A DNA stretch of 64,000 bases from Paenibacillus tundrae (GTDB lineage: Bacteria; Bacillota; Bacilli; Paenibacillales; Paenibacillaceae): contig NZ_CP145605.1 in the NCBI RefSeq assembly GCF_036884255.1, positions 5,517,001 through 5,581,000 on the forward strand, given 5' to 3'. This document shows positions 54,755 to 62,749 of this stretch, piece by piece. Below the pieces are notes generated by a model, which saw only the letters and a program-made list of their open reading frames with translations, had not been told where the DNA came from and ran no database searches. How positions within the stretch are numbered: the stretch's first letter is position 1; each line of letters begins with the position of its first letter. The position numbers were made by a program, and so were the translations under genes.

Positions 54755-54928
54755 CACATACGCGTTTAACAAGGAGGAGCCTGTCACCAAGGCCCCTTCT
54801 TGTCTTCTATTGGCATGTCAGGGTGCGGTTATCACTGCCCTAACATGCCATTTTTTTGTTTATTCGCTGGTATGAAGTCGCCTTGGTGAGGCAACCTATA
54901 AACGCTACTGTCGGAGAGGAGTACATGT
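54748..54928 (+). ncRNA. Structured leader of the antiporter mRNA (candidate cis-regulatory RNA)
   Basis: Between the promoter and the antiporter start are three hairpins. Stem-loop 1 (54769-54803) has 12 of 13 paired positions and a 9-base loop. An intrinsic terminator follows at 54811-54857. Stem-loop 3 (54880-54892) is GCCT-TGGTG-AGGC. TCACCAAGGC at 54784-54793, starting in loop 1, is the exact complement of GCCTTGGTGA at 54880-54889, so loops 1 and 3 could kiss across the terminator. The layout is that of an attenuator or riboswitch. It matches no class I know. Confidence 0.5.
54811..54857 (+). terminator. Leader terminator upstream of the antiporter gene
   Basis: GGCATGT and ACATGCC enclose an inner AGGG/CCCT stem with a short mismatch; seven T follow. 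It lies 72 bases before the start codon, so full-length mRNA requires read-through. Confidence 0.85.
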
Positions 54929-56122
54929 ATGGAATTCATTTTATCTCTTGCTTTGATTCTAATTTTCACCAAACTCGCGGGTGACCTATCGGTAAGACTT
55001 GGTCAACCATCTGTGCTGGGGAAATTAATCGTTGGTGTTATCCTTGGTCCTGCTCTACTGAACTGGGTACCCAAATCCGATTTCGTTCACTATATGGCCG
55101 AGATCGGAGTACTATTATTGATGTTTATTGCGGGTCTTGAGACGGATCTAGATCAATTGAAGAAAAATTGGAAGGCTGCTTTTGCAGTTGCTGTCGGTGG
55201 AGTAATTCTTCCTTTTATCGGTGGTTATGGAGCGGCTATTGGTTTTGGGATGACCCAGACCCATGCTCTGTTCTTCGGACTTCTATTCTGCGCTACCTCG
55301 GTGAGCATTTCGGTGCAAACGTTGAAGGACATGAATCAGCTCAGTTCACGGGAAGGAACGACGATTCTGGGAGCAGCTGTCGTAGATGATGTACTAGTTG
55401 TTGTTTTACTGGCTGTCATGATGAGCTTGCTCGGAACAGGTGCTGGAGATATTTCAATTAGCCTGCTTATTGGTAAGAAGTTATTGTTCTTTGTTATCAT
55501 AATCGCTGCCGGATGGTTCCTTGTTCCACGAATTATGAAATGGATGGAGCCGCTGAAGGTAACTGAAACAGTTATTACAGCAGGGCTAATCATCTGCTTC
55601 GGATTCTCCTACTTTGCAGAATGGATGGGCGTTGCGGGCATCATTGGTGCGTTCGCCGCAGGAATTGCTATTTCACAGACAAGCTTCAAGCATGAAGTGG
55701 AAAGTAAGATAGAACCTATTGCTTACAGTATTTTTGTTCCTGTATTCTTCGTGAGTATTGGACTGAATGTGCAGTTTGATGGCGTTGGTTCTCAAATCTG
55801 GTTTATTGTCGTAATCAGTTTGATCGCCATTGTAACGAAGCTGCTCGGCGGTGGAGCTGGTGCTCTGCTCACTGGTTTTGATCGAAAGTCGTCCGTAGCT
55901 ATAGGTGCAGGTATGATATCCCGGGGAGAGGTCGCACTTATTATCGCGTCAACTGGGCTTGCTTCTGGGCTGCTGGACTCCGAGTATTTCACCAGTGTTG
56001 TGATTATGGTTATTATTACGACTCTGGTAACACCACCACTGCTCAAAATCACGTTTAGTCGAAAAAAGGGCGAACGCAAGATTGAACAAGAGATTCAGCA
56101 AGAATCGAATATTTCTGGATAA
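54929..56122 (+). CDS. CPA2-family monovalent cation:proton antiporter
   Basis: A 397-residue membrane protein with about twelve hydrophobic segments, no C-terminal TrkA domain. The start MEFILSLALILIFTKLAGDLSVRLGQPSVLGKLIVGVILGP and the ion-site AAVVDDVLVVVLLA (paired Asp of CPA2 transporters) are typical of KefB/NapA-like Na+ or K+/H+ antiporters. GGAGAGGAG precedes the ATG. A structured leader with a terminator suggests that expression follows ion or c-di-AMP-type signals, which is inference. Confidence 0.92.
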   Translation: MEFILSLALILIFTKLAGDLSVRLGQPSVLGKLIVGVILGPALLNWVPKSDFVHYMAEIGVLLLMFIAGLETDLDQLKKNWKAAFAVAVGGVILPFIGGYGAAIGFGMTQTHALFFGLLFCATSVSISVQTLKDMNQLSSREGTTILGAAVVDDVLVVVLLAVMMSLLGTGAGDISISLLIGKKLLFFVIIIAAGWFLVPRIMKWMEPLKVTETVITAGLIICFGFSYFAEWMGVAGIIGAFAAGIAISQTSFKHEVESKIEPIAYSIFVPVFFVSIGLNVQFDGVGSQIWFIVVISLIAIVTKLLGGGAGALLTGFDRKSSVAIGAGMISRGEVALIIASTGLASGLLDSEYFTSVVIMVIITTLVTPPLLKITFSRKKGERKIEQEIQQESNISG

Positions 56123-56380
56123 GTGGTCGAGTCTTGGAGTGGTGCCCACGTGCACTGGGAGCAGCAAGGTTGCTTAAGTTTAAACAGGTGAAGTATTGAA
56201 AACATTCCTTAGTTAAAGCTATACTTGCTTTATACATTCAATATCGGTCGTGAAGCACACGCCGCTTTGATCCATTCTTCCCCTTCAACACGAAGGTGGT
56301 AGAAATGGGCGAAGCGGCATTTTGTATTTTAGTTTCATAATGACCACTTGATGCCCGCAGTATTTGAAGAGGAGATGGAT

Positions 56381-57037
56381 ATGTTGAGCATTGAATTCGA
56401 TAAGGCTTATGATGAGTGGATGACCTCTCTATTGGAGAACGAAATGAATCCCAGAGTGCTTTCTAGAATAGAAAATGGACTTGAACATGGCACATTAGAG
56501 TTTTTACGTTCCGTTTGGTTTCCGGTAATGAAAAACTTTAACCATTTGCAACCCGAATGGGAGGTTCGTGACTTTCATAACGGCTTTCGGTATCTGGATC
56601 TGGCTTATCTGCCTGGTAACGGCATTAAGGGGAGTATTGAAATTCAAGGATACGGGCCACATGCCCGTGATCTTGATGTACGACGTTTTAAAGATTTATG
56701 CTGGCGGCATTGTCTACTAACCCTCGATGATTGGATTGTTCTGCCGATTGCTTATCTCTCTATTAAGGACGAACCGAAGCGGTGCCAACAGCTTGTGCTA
56801 TCGTTCATGGGGAAATTCATAGCCACGGATATTCCACCATCCTTAACCTGGCTTGAAGCCGAAACTGTTCGTTATGCTAGACGTATCCTTCGTCCATTTG
56901 CTCCCACGGAACTCGCAACACATCTAAGAATCACAGATCAGCATGCTCGAAGAATTCTTCATAGCCTGATTAATCAGCAAATATTACATGTCGCTAGTGG
57001 TACTAAACGATATCGAACTTTTATCTTACGAACATGA
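56381..57037 (+). CDS. DUF559/Vsr-like endonuclease-fold protein with C-terminal winged helix
   Basis: A 218-residue protein from the ATG at 56381, six bases after AGAGGAG. Residues about 65-150 show a restriction-endonuclease-like layout: FRYLDLAYLPG (Asp), SIEIQGYGPH (Glu-X-Gln in place of Glu-X-Lys) and RRFKDLCWRHCLLTLDDWIVLPI. Residues 165-218 resemble a winged helix (FAPTELATHLRITDQHARRILHSLI). Its last codons lie inside the first repeat unit of a downstream repeat array. Function is unknown; the changed third catalytic residue may mean DNA binding without cleavage. Confidence 0.7.
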   Translation: MLSIEFDKAYDEWMTSLLENEMNPRVLSRIENGLEHGTLEFLRSVWFPVMKNFNHLQPEWEVRDFHNGFRYLDLAYLPGNGIKGSIEIQGYGPHARDLDVRRFKDLCWRHCLLTLDDWIVLPIAYLSIKDEPKRCQQLVLSFMGKFIATDIPPSLTWLEAETVRYARRILRPFAPTELATHLRITDQHARRILHSLINQQILHVASGTKRYRTFILRT

Positions 57038-57325
57038 GACACTTTATTTTGCAAACAATGGTCAGTCTATCCATTATGTATTGAACTCAGGACAGCCTTT
57101 TCTTACGAACTTGAGACACTTTATTTCTCCAAATATCTACCTATACATTATTTAACGAACTCAGGGCACCTTATTGAGCTCGTATGGAGTCAATCAGTAT
57201 ACTTTATCAGGCTTTTTCGTGAAATAAGGTCGCTGAGATTCGTTACAAGTTCAACATTGCTCAAACACAGGTATTAAGCTCGCCTGAGTTCGTTAGAATT
57301 TTAGAGATGGCATTGAAGGCGCTTG
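57026..57325. repeat. Repeat array A: three-module inverted/direct repeats
   Basis: The module ACGAAC(A/T)TGAGACACTTTATTT, about 35 bases, then GAACTCAGG occurs at 57026-57091 and 57100-57165. From 57152 the sequence is a palindromic element: TTAACGAACTCAGG...ACCTTATT is mirrored by AAATAAGGTCGCTGAGATTCGTTA at 57221-57247, and again by CCTGAGTTCGTTAG at about 57283-57296. The block 57099-57325 recurs 415 bases downstream. Confidence 0.85.
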
Positions 57326-57513
57326 GGAGTAACTGCTATTGACTCAATTTGGGAATCATAACTTTGAATTGCTTAAAGAACTACCTTTAACTCTAGACGC
57401 AACCATGTAAGTTGAGATGCTTAGTGTTACTGCTTCCCCTCATTGCAATCACTTTTAGTTACTTCAATTAGTGGGACTAAACGAGTGCAAACCTATATCG
57501 ATATCAAATCAAT
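57326..57513. other. Unique spacer between repeat arrays A and B
   Basis: About 190 bases of non-coding DNA; no gene, promoter or terminator stood out. Confidence 0.4.
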
Positions 57514-57701
57514 ACCTTACGAACATGAGACACTCTATTTAGGTAGTATTGCTATCTATCCGATAGTTAACGAACTCAGGGCACCTTATTGAGCTCGTAT
57601 GGAGTCAATCAGTATACTTTATCAGGCTCTTTCGTGAAATAAGGTCGCTGAGATTCGTTACAAGTTCAACATTGCTCTAACACAGGTATTAAGCTTACCT
57701 G
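57514..57701. repeat. Repeat array B, left part (interrupted by the IS element)
   Basis: Direct copy of 57099-57286. The first 50 bases are diverged, but 57567-57695 differs from 57152-57280 at only two positions. The repeat is cut at 57701 by the IS; its continuation is at 58995-59034. Confidence 0.88.
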
Positions 57702-57727
57702 TGGACCTATGTCAAGAAAGTAGACAC

Positions 57728-58653
57728 TTACGCGACGGATTTGTCCGTAAATTTCTTCGCAAAACGAGCAGGGGAAAGATAACCTAGCGCACCATGCATT
57801 CGCTTGCGGTTGTAATAGAACTCAATGTACTGGTAAATGGTGTTATAAGCCTCTTCTGGATTCTTAAAACGAGGGTTACAGTGAATGAGTTCTTTCTTCA
57901 AAATACTGTGCCAAGACTCGATACATGCGTTATCGTAACAGTTTCCTCGGCGGCTCATACTGAGCTCCATACCATACGATTTCAGTTGCTCCACGTATTC
58001 TTTTGACGTGTACTGCGAGCCACGATCCGAGTGATGTAGCAGTCCTGGAGCGGGGCGTTTGGCCCGGTAAGCATCATTCAATGCACCTAGCACCAGACTC
58101 GTTTCCATATGGTTGTACAGACGCCAGCCTACAATTTCACGCGTACATAAATCCAGAACACTGGCGAGATATAACCGGCCTCCTCGGCAGGGAATGTAGG
58201 TGATATCGGTGACCCATACGGTGTTCGGTTTGGACGTTTGAAATTGCTGGTTCAGCGTATTTGGTGCAATGGGATGATGATGGTTAGAATCCGTCGTTTG
58301 GACACGATACCGAGGAGTGTGCACGGAACGAAGATTCATTTGACGCATGTATATACTGACGGTACGGGAAGAGATTCTGTATCCTTCCAGATGGAGCGCA
58401 TACGTAATTTTCGGACTTCCACACCGCTTCTGGTGGTCGTAGAAATGAAATCGAATACGCTTCATGATCTCAGTTCTCCGGTGCTGCTGTTTACTTGTTC
58501 GATCCATCCGCCACTTGTAATATCCGCTCCGTGACACGTGTAACAGAGTGCACATCTTCTCCAAAGAAAACAGGGAGCGATGGTTTTCCAGAAACTGAAA
58601 CCTTAGCTCTTTGGTTTGCTGAAGATGTGCACTGCTTTTTTTACAATAGCCAG
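57728..58653 (-). CDS. IS3-family transposase OrfB part (DDE integrase), translated by -1 frameshift
   Basis: From the first in-frame TTG/ATG codons the frame is 278 residues, but it is open further upstream to the slippery site, continuing with KELRFQFLENHRSLFSLEKM in the -1 frame. The catalytic DDE residues are visible: VWVTDITYI, LHHSDRGSQYTS and ACIESWHSILKKELIH. The N-terminal HTH_21 domain reads VSRSGYYKW. It should be made as an OrfAB fusion; the reading frame is intact to the stop near the IS left end. Confidence 0.9.
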
Positions 58654-58920
58654 TTCCTCTTGCGTGTCCGCAAGCGTATGCTCTTTCTCTTGAAGTAACC
58701 GGCGCATTTCTTTAAGCTCTGCTTCCAGTTCTTTCACTCGATCTACGCTAGCTACGGGCTCATGTTTAAGTTCGCGATACTTGCCCATCCACTGGTGTAA
58801 TGTACTTTTTGGAATGTTGAGTTCTTCTGCCAAGTCTCCGAGTGTCTTGGTCTGTTCTTGGATAAATTTTACCGTTTGTTTCTTAAATTCTTCATTGTAT
58901 CGTTGCCGCTGTTCTCCCAT
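58603..58920 (-). CDS. IS3-family transposase OrfA
   Basis: A 105-residue protein with a helix-turn-helix (LGDLAEELNIPKSTLHQWMGKYREL) and a leucine-zipper-like helix (KELEAELKEMRRLLQEKEHTLADTQEEL). A run of seven A on the coding strand (58642-58636) sits near its end in the frame GTA AAA AAA GC, where a -1 slip enters the OrfB frame. The stop of OrfA is at 58603. Confidence 0.92.
   Translation of the reverse strand: MGEQRQRYNEEFKKQTVKFIQEQTKTLGDLAEELNIPKSTLHQWMGKYRELKHEPVASVDRVKELEAELKEMRRLLQEKEHTLADTQEELAIVKKAVHIFSKPKS
58636..58642 (-). other. Programmed -1 ribosomal frameshift site of the IS
   Basis: Seven consecutive A on the coding strand, followed by G. A one-base backward slip yields an open frame that joins OrfB, as in other IS3-family elements. 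Confidence 0.7.
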
Positions 58921-58991
58921 GTGGACACACCTCCGTTAGCCTTATTATCCTTCTGTCCGTTATTGGGTGTCCACTTTTTATTCTAGCTCCA

Positions 58992-59034
58992 CTGAGTTCG
59001 TTAGATTTTTGCGGATGGGCATTGAAGGCGCTTG
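58992..59034. repeat. Repeat array B, right part after the IS
   Basis: CTGAGTTCGTTAG and the following ATTGAAGGCGCTTG align with 57284-57325 in copy A. CTG at 58992-58994 is the target duplication. Confidence 0.85.
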
Positions 59035-59137
59035 AAGTGAGTACTTTTAACTCCAGTCGGGAACCACTTAAGTCACTTTAGTTATTGGTAGGTACAGGAG
59101 GATGTTACTTTTGGCACTGAGTGCTGGAAGGCATCCG

Positions 59138-59452
59138 AGGTACTGGAGGTACTGGAAGTTCTAGAGGTTCTGGAGGTACTGGAAGTTCTAGAGGTTCTGG
59201 AGGTACTGGAGGTACTGGAGGTACTGGAGGTTCTGGAAGTTCTAGAGTTTCTGGAGGTTCTGGAAGTTCTGGAGGTTCTGGAGGTTCTGGAGGTTCTGGA
59301 GGTTCTGGAGGTTCTGGAGGTTCTAGAGTTTCTGGAGGTTCTGGAGGTTCTGGAGGTTCTGGAGGTTCTGGAGGTTCTGGAGGTTCTGGGCTTCTGAAGG
59401 TTCTGGGTTCTGGAGGTTCTGGGTTCTGGAGGTTCTGGGTTCTGGAGGTTCT
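59138..59452. repeat. 9-bp minisatellite, 28 in-register units plus a degenerate tail
   Basis: From 59138 to 59389 exactly 28 copies of the unit AGGTTCTGG run in phase, with variants AGGTACTGG, AAGTTCTAG and AGTTTCTGG. A tail to about 59452 changes phase to GGGTTCTGGAGGTTCT. The open frames on both strands (Gly-Ser-Gly on plus, Pro-Glu-Pro on minus) follow from the 9-base period; neither has a ribosome site at a credible start, so I do not call a gene. Confidence 0.9.
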
Positions 59453-59864
59453 GTTAGTACCCGGAATGCTGAGATGCTGAGGTATTATATTTACCTGAGG
59501 TTTTGCATTGCAATTACCATACAGCACTAATTAGCACCATGAGGAGTTACATAGGAGGTTCGTAGGGAGTTACATGGAGAGTTACCTAGGAGCCATAATT
59601 CTGAGGGGTGAATTTTGTTTCGAATAACTCATGGGTAGCTTGCATTTCCAAGGATAAGGCTACCTTTGTTCCTCTGAGCGACTGAGCATGAGTCCATTTT
59701 TTCTTAGTAGAATCTCTGCGTCCTCCTTCCAGCTAACTACCATTCTCATACATTTTCAAGCGTATCCTACCCATATAACAGTAAGTACTCGCAACTAGCC
59801 TATCATAAGCCACACATCAGTAAATCCACGGCGACCGTACGTTAGAAAAACAAAAAAGACCCCT
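59453..59864. other. Non-coding DNA after the minisatellite
   Basis: No gene seen. A degenerate GAGTTACAT-like repeat occurs near 59538-59588, and GGTAGC/GCTACC arms at about 59634-59663 followed by TTTG may be a weak plus-strand terminator. Confidence 0.4.
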
Positions 59865-59890
59865 TTGCACACAAAAGGTCTTTAGCTTAG
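59865..59890 (-). terminator. Terminator of the dedA gene
   Basis: AAAGACC and GGTCTTT with an inner TTTG/CAAA pairing, followed by a run of T on the minus strand, just downstream of the dedA stop. Confidence 0.75.
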
Positions 59891-59921
59891 TTTGCCCATC
59901 ACGCTGATAGGCTGTCCGATT

Positions 59922-60410
59922 TTAAGTCAACACACCAACATAGAATCCAATCGATATGAACACAACGCACCATAGAAATGCACCGATGCCGGAGAAGAGG
60001 ATATATCTCCCCATAGCCATACGACTGATCCCAGAGAAGCAGCACATCAGGTGACGAATCCCGGGAATGAAGTAGCCTAGAATGATGGACCAGTACCCAT
60101 ACTTCATAAACCAGGATTCTACCCTGACCAGCCGTTTGGCGTTTACCCCCACCCATTTACCGTATTTCACGACTAGCGGCCTGCCGGCCTTCTTGCCAAT
60201 CATATAGCTGAGTAGTCCACCGGTGAACGCACCACCAAAACTGACAGCAATACTTACCGAATAATTCAAAACCGAGATCGAGGCAAGATAACCGACAAAG
60301 GTCATCATCACCTCGTCCGGTATAGGCATACCGATTACACCCAGAGCCAGTAGTCCATAGATTGCGAAATAGCCGTACTGACCAATAAATTCTTTTGCAA
60401 ATTCCATCAC
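59922..60410 (-). CDS. DedA-family membrane protein
   Basis: A 162-residue protein (GTG at 60410, or ATG three bases later, after GGAG). DedA landmarks: FGGAFTGGLLSYMIGKKAGRP, then KYGYWSIILGYFIPGIRHLMCCFSGISRM, the conserved F/Y-X(3)-R-X(4)G-X(3)MX(3)F-type segment. Members are thought to move lipid carriers or phospholipids across the membrane. Length is slightly shorter than many DedA proteins. It follows pssA by 11 bases in an operon. Confidence 0.9.
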   Translation of the reverse strand: MMEFAKEFIGQYGYFAIYGLLALGVIGMPIPDEVMMTFVGYLASISVLNYSVSIAVSFGGAFTGGLLSYMIGKKAGRPLVVKYGKWVGVNAKRLVRVESWFMKYGYWSIILGYFIPGIRHLMCCFSGISRMAMGRYILFSGIGAFLWCVVFISIGFYVGVLT

Positions 60411-60421
60411 TGACTCGCTCC

Positions 60422-60967
60422 TTATTTCGGTTCCACGATATCCTTCTCTTGAGGGGTCAATACCTGTTTTAGAGAGGGGAATCGAATTTGGCTAACCATT
60501 AGACCAGATAACACAACGATGACGAGATAGGCTACACCAAGAGTAAAATAAGGGCTCCATAGAGCGAAAAAGGACATTAGGCCACCCGCAAATGTAATCG
60601 GCATGCCGACAAAACCTTGACTCGCTGTCTTCTGGCAATTGTAGCGTGCCAGTCGGAGAGCACCACAGATCGGAAACAGAGCTGTAAGTGCCATTCCCAA
60701 AATACTTCCTCCGTTCATAACGTTCAGATACAGAATCAGTATTGGAGCTGTACCGAATGAAATCACATCAGCAAGGGAGTCTAGTGCTTTGCCAAATTCC
60801 CCTTCACAGTGCAATTTCCGAGCAGCAAAACCGTCAAACAAATCAAAGAACATTGCGACCCAGATCAACGTTACAGCAAGTGCAAATTCCCCATGTATGG
60901 CCATAATGACCGCCAGCATACCCGAAGTTAAATTACCCAAGGTTAAAATTGATGGCAAAGATTTCAT
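60422..60967 (-). CDS. pssA: CDP-diacylglycerol-serine O-phosphatidyltransferase
   Basis: A 181-residue integral membrane enzyme making phosphatidylserine. The CDP-alcohol phosphotransferase motif is seen as FDGFAARKLHCEGEFGKALDSLADV (D-G-X2-A-R-X8-G-X3-D-X3-D). It lies between a sensor kinase gene and dedA on one strand. GGGAG precedes the ATG. Confidence 0.94.
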   Translation of the reverse strand: MKSLPSILTLGNLTSGMLAVIMAIHGEFALAVTLIWVAMFFDLFDGFAARKLHCEGEFGKALDSLADVISFGTAPILILYLNVMNGGSILGMALTALFPICGALRLARYNCQKTASQGFVGMPITFAGGLMSFFALWSPYFTLGVAYLVIVVLSGLMVSQIRFPSLKQVLTPQEKDIVEPK

Positions 60968-60988
60968 AAGACTAAACTCCCTTTCTAA

Positions 60989-62749
60989 CTAAGCATTAGG
61001 AAAAATAATGTAGAAGCGGACTCCTTCTGGTGTATTCTCAACTCCGTAACGACATCCATGAAGATCCAGAATCTGCTTCGCAATGGCCAGGCCAAGCCCG
61101 GTTCCCCCCATTTTGCGATTACGCGAACGCTCTACCCGGTAAAATCGTTCCCATATATTCTGACGTTCAGGTTCCGATATGCCCTCACCTTTGTTCTCGA
61201 TGGAGATACGAACCTGCCCTTCCAGACGGCTGATCTCAATCAAGATGTCTGATTGCGGCACAGCATGGCGGATCGCGTTCATCAGCATATTGTAAATTAC
61301 TTGCTCCAGCTTACTGCGATCTCCCTCAACGGTCTGCTCTGTTGTGGAGACCAACACGACATGTAGTTCTTTTCCCTTCAATTGTGGACTCAGACGTCCA
61401 GCGATATCTTCTATCATATCTCCGAGAGCTACTGCATCGGTGTTCAGCTTAATGGCTTGCGATTCTAGCCGAACAAGATCCAGCATCTCTTCGACCATCG
61501 TTTCCATTTTTACAGCTTCATCTGCAATAATCTCAATGTAACGTTCACGTTTGTTCTCACTTACACCATCTCTTAGCCCTTCAGAATATCCTTTGATGAT
61601 ACTGATTGGCGTTTTGAGTTCATGAGAGGCATCTGCAAAAAATTCACGTTGTCGCTTCTCGATCCGCTGCTTCATCTCCATATCTGTGCGCATCTGACTA
61701 TTCGCCTGTCGGAGCTCCTCCAGCGTCTGCCCAAGTGTCGTCGACAGAGCATTCAGACTTTCAGACAAACTACCGATCTCATCATTACGCCGAATAGGTG
61801 ATTTTACAGTGAAGTCTAACGTTGACATCTTCTTCGCAACATGATTCAGTGCCAGCAGCGGCTTCGTAACAATACGCGACAGTAGCAGAGCCAAGAACAA
61901 GATAAGTACAAATGCAGCAATTCCGAAGTACCCATAGAATAACCTTGTCGCTTCATTGGCTTCACGCATCTCCTGCAGAGATGTCAACGAGAAGATAAGC
62001 TGTTGTTCCCCTGAATCAGCATTGCGAACTGGGGCTATGGCGATTACATTTCGTACTCCACTCCAGCTATCCGTCCACTCCTGGTTTAACATCTTCCCAT
62101 TCTTCAGACTAAGTTGATTCTCTGATGAAAGAGGGAAAAAACTATCCAATGCTTGCACGAGCAAACCTTGTCGCTGACTCCATGTCCCCAGGTTGGGAAG
62201 AACGACTTTGGTCAATATGCCAGACCACTCCTGCACGGGTTCATTCAATTCTTCGAAGCTCCCTGTACCCCATACCGAAGTGTTGTTGTCTTTGATCTTG
62301 AAGGGATAGATCATCGGTTCATGCAATCCATTAGCCGATCCCGTTATGGTTAATTGCTGTCCATACTTCAGGTGGGAAGCAATCCAGCCCGCATTTTCAC
62401 TGTTGATAAAAAGGGACAGCGACACCTCGACCTCCGAACCATCCTCTTGCAGCAACGTAATGTGAAATGGGTCATTCACTAGCTTGCCAGTGTTGGTCAG
62501 AATGACCAGATGAGACTGGTTCTGACGCATGAATTTGCCGGTTTCCTTCGCCAGTTGTATATCATTCCAATGCCCTGTGGAATACTGTTGTTCAAATCTC
62601 GACAATTTTTTCTTAATGCTTGTGATCTTCTGGTGTTGGTAGAAGTCCGGGAACCATACCAGCTGAGCAATCACCGTGGTTCCGTACAGTAGGAGCAAGA
62701 ACCCCGCCATCACCAGAAACAGCTTCATCGTTACACCCGTACGTCTCAT
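60989..62749 (-). CDS. HAMP-domain sensor histidine kinase
   Basis: A 586-residue kinase. Membrane helix near residues 8-30, an extracellular sensor of about 240 residues, a second helix (YFGIAAFVLILFLALLLSRIV), HAMP, the HisKA motif DASHELKTPISIIKGY with His at about 375, and HATPase boxes NAIRHA, ENKGEGI and GGTGLGLAI. Its ATG overlaps the stop of the response regulator by four bases, so they are coupled. Signal unknown; nearby pssA and dedA suggest envelope stress. Confidence 0.94.
   Translation of the reverse strand: MRRTGVTMKLFLVMAGFLLLLYGTTVIAQLVWFPDFYQHQKITSIKKKLSRFEQQYSTGHWNDIQLAKETGKFMRQNQSHLVILTNTGKLVNDPFHITLLQEDGSEVEVSLSLFINSENAGWIASHLKYGQQLTITGSANGLHEPMIYPFKIKDNNTSVWGTGSFEELNEPVQEWSGILTKVVLPNLGTWSQRQGLLVQALDSFFPLSSENQLSLKNGKMLNQEWTDSWSGVRNVIAIAPVRNADSGEQQLIFSLTSLQEMREANEATRLFYGYFGIAAFVLILFLALLLSRIVTKPLLALNHVAKKMSTLDFTVKSPIRRNDEIGSLSESLNALSTTLGQTLEELRQANSQMRTDMEMKQRIEKRQREFFADASHELKTPISIIKGYSEGLRDGVSENKRERYIEIIADEAVKMETMVEEMLDLVRLESQAIKLNTDAVALGDMIEDIAGRLSPQLKGKELHVVLVSTTEQTVEGDRSKLEQVIYNMLMNAIRHAVPQSDILIEISRLEGQVRISIENKGEGISEPERQNIWERFYRVERSRNRKMGGTGLGLAIAKQILDLHGCRYGVENTPEGVRFYIIFPNA

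Larger units (their letters stand above)
57702..58991 (-). mobile_element. IS3-family insertion sequence, complete, about 1290 bp
   Basis: Imperfect terminal inverted repeats begin TGGACCTA at the left end and TGGAGCTA at the right end, and continue to a shared GACAC about 25 bases in. The 3-bp sequence CTG flanks both ends (57699-57701 and 58992-58994). Removing the IS and one CTG recreates the sequence found in the uninterrupted copy A (57280-57296), so the boundaries are firm. It encodes OrfA and OrfB with a frameshift site between them. Confidence 0.92.

Noticed and set aside
54748..54928. Known riboswitch classes (T-box, ydaO c-di-AMP, fluoride, yybP-ykoY)
   Set aside because: I compared their conserved cores from memory and saw no convincing match; this needs an Rfam scan.
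57026..57701. CRISPR array
   Set aside because: The repeats are long, imperfect and palindromic, and spacers are not of uniform length.
59105..59527. Gly-Ser-Gly (plus) and Pro-Glu-Pro (minus) repeat proteins
   Set aside because: Open frames on both strands are a consequence of the 9-base repeat; neither start has a well-placed ribosome site.
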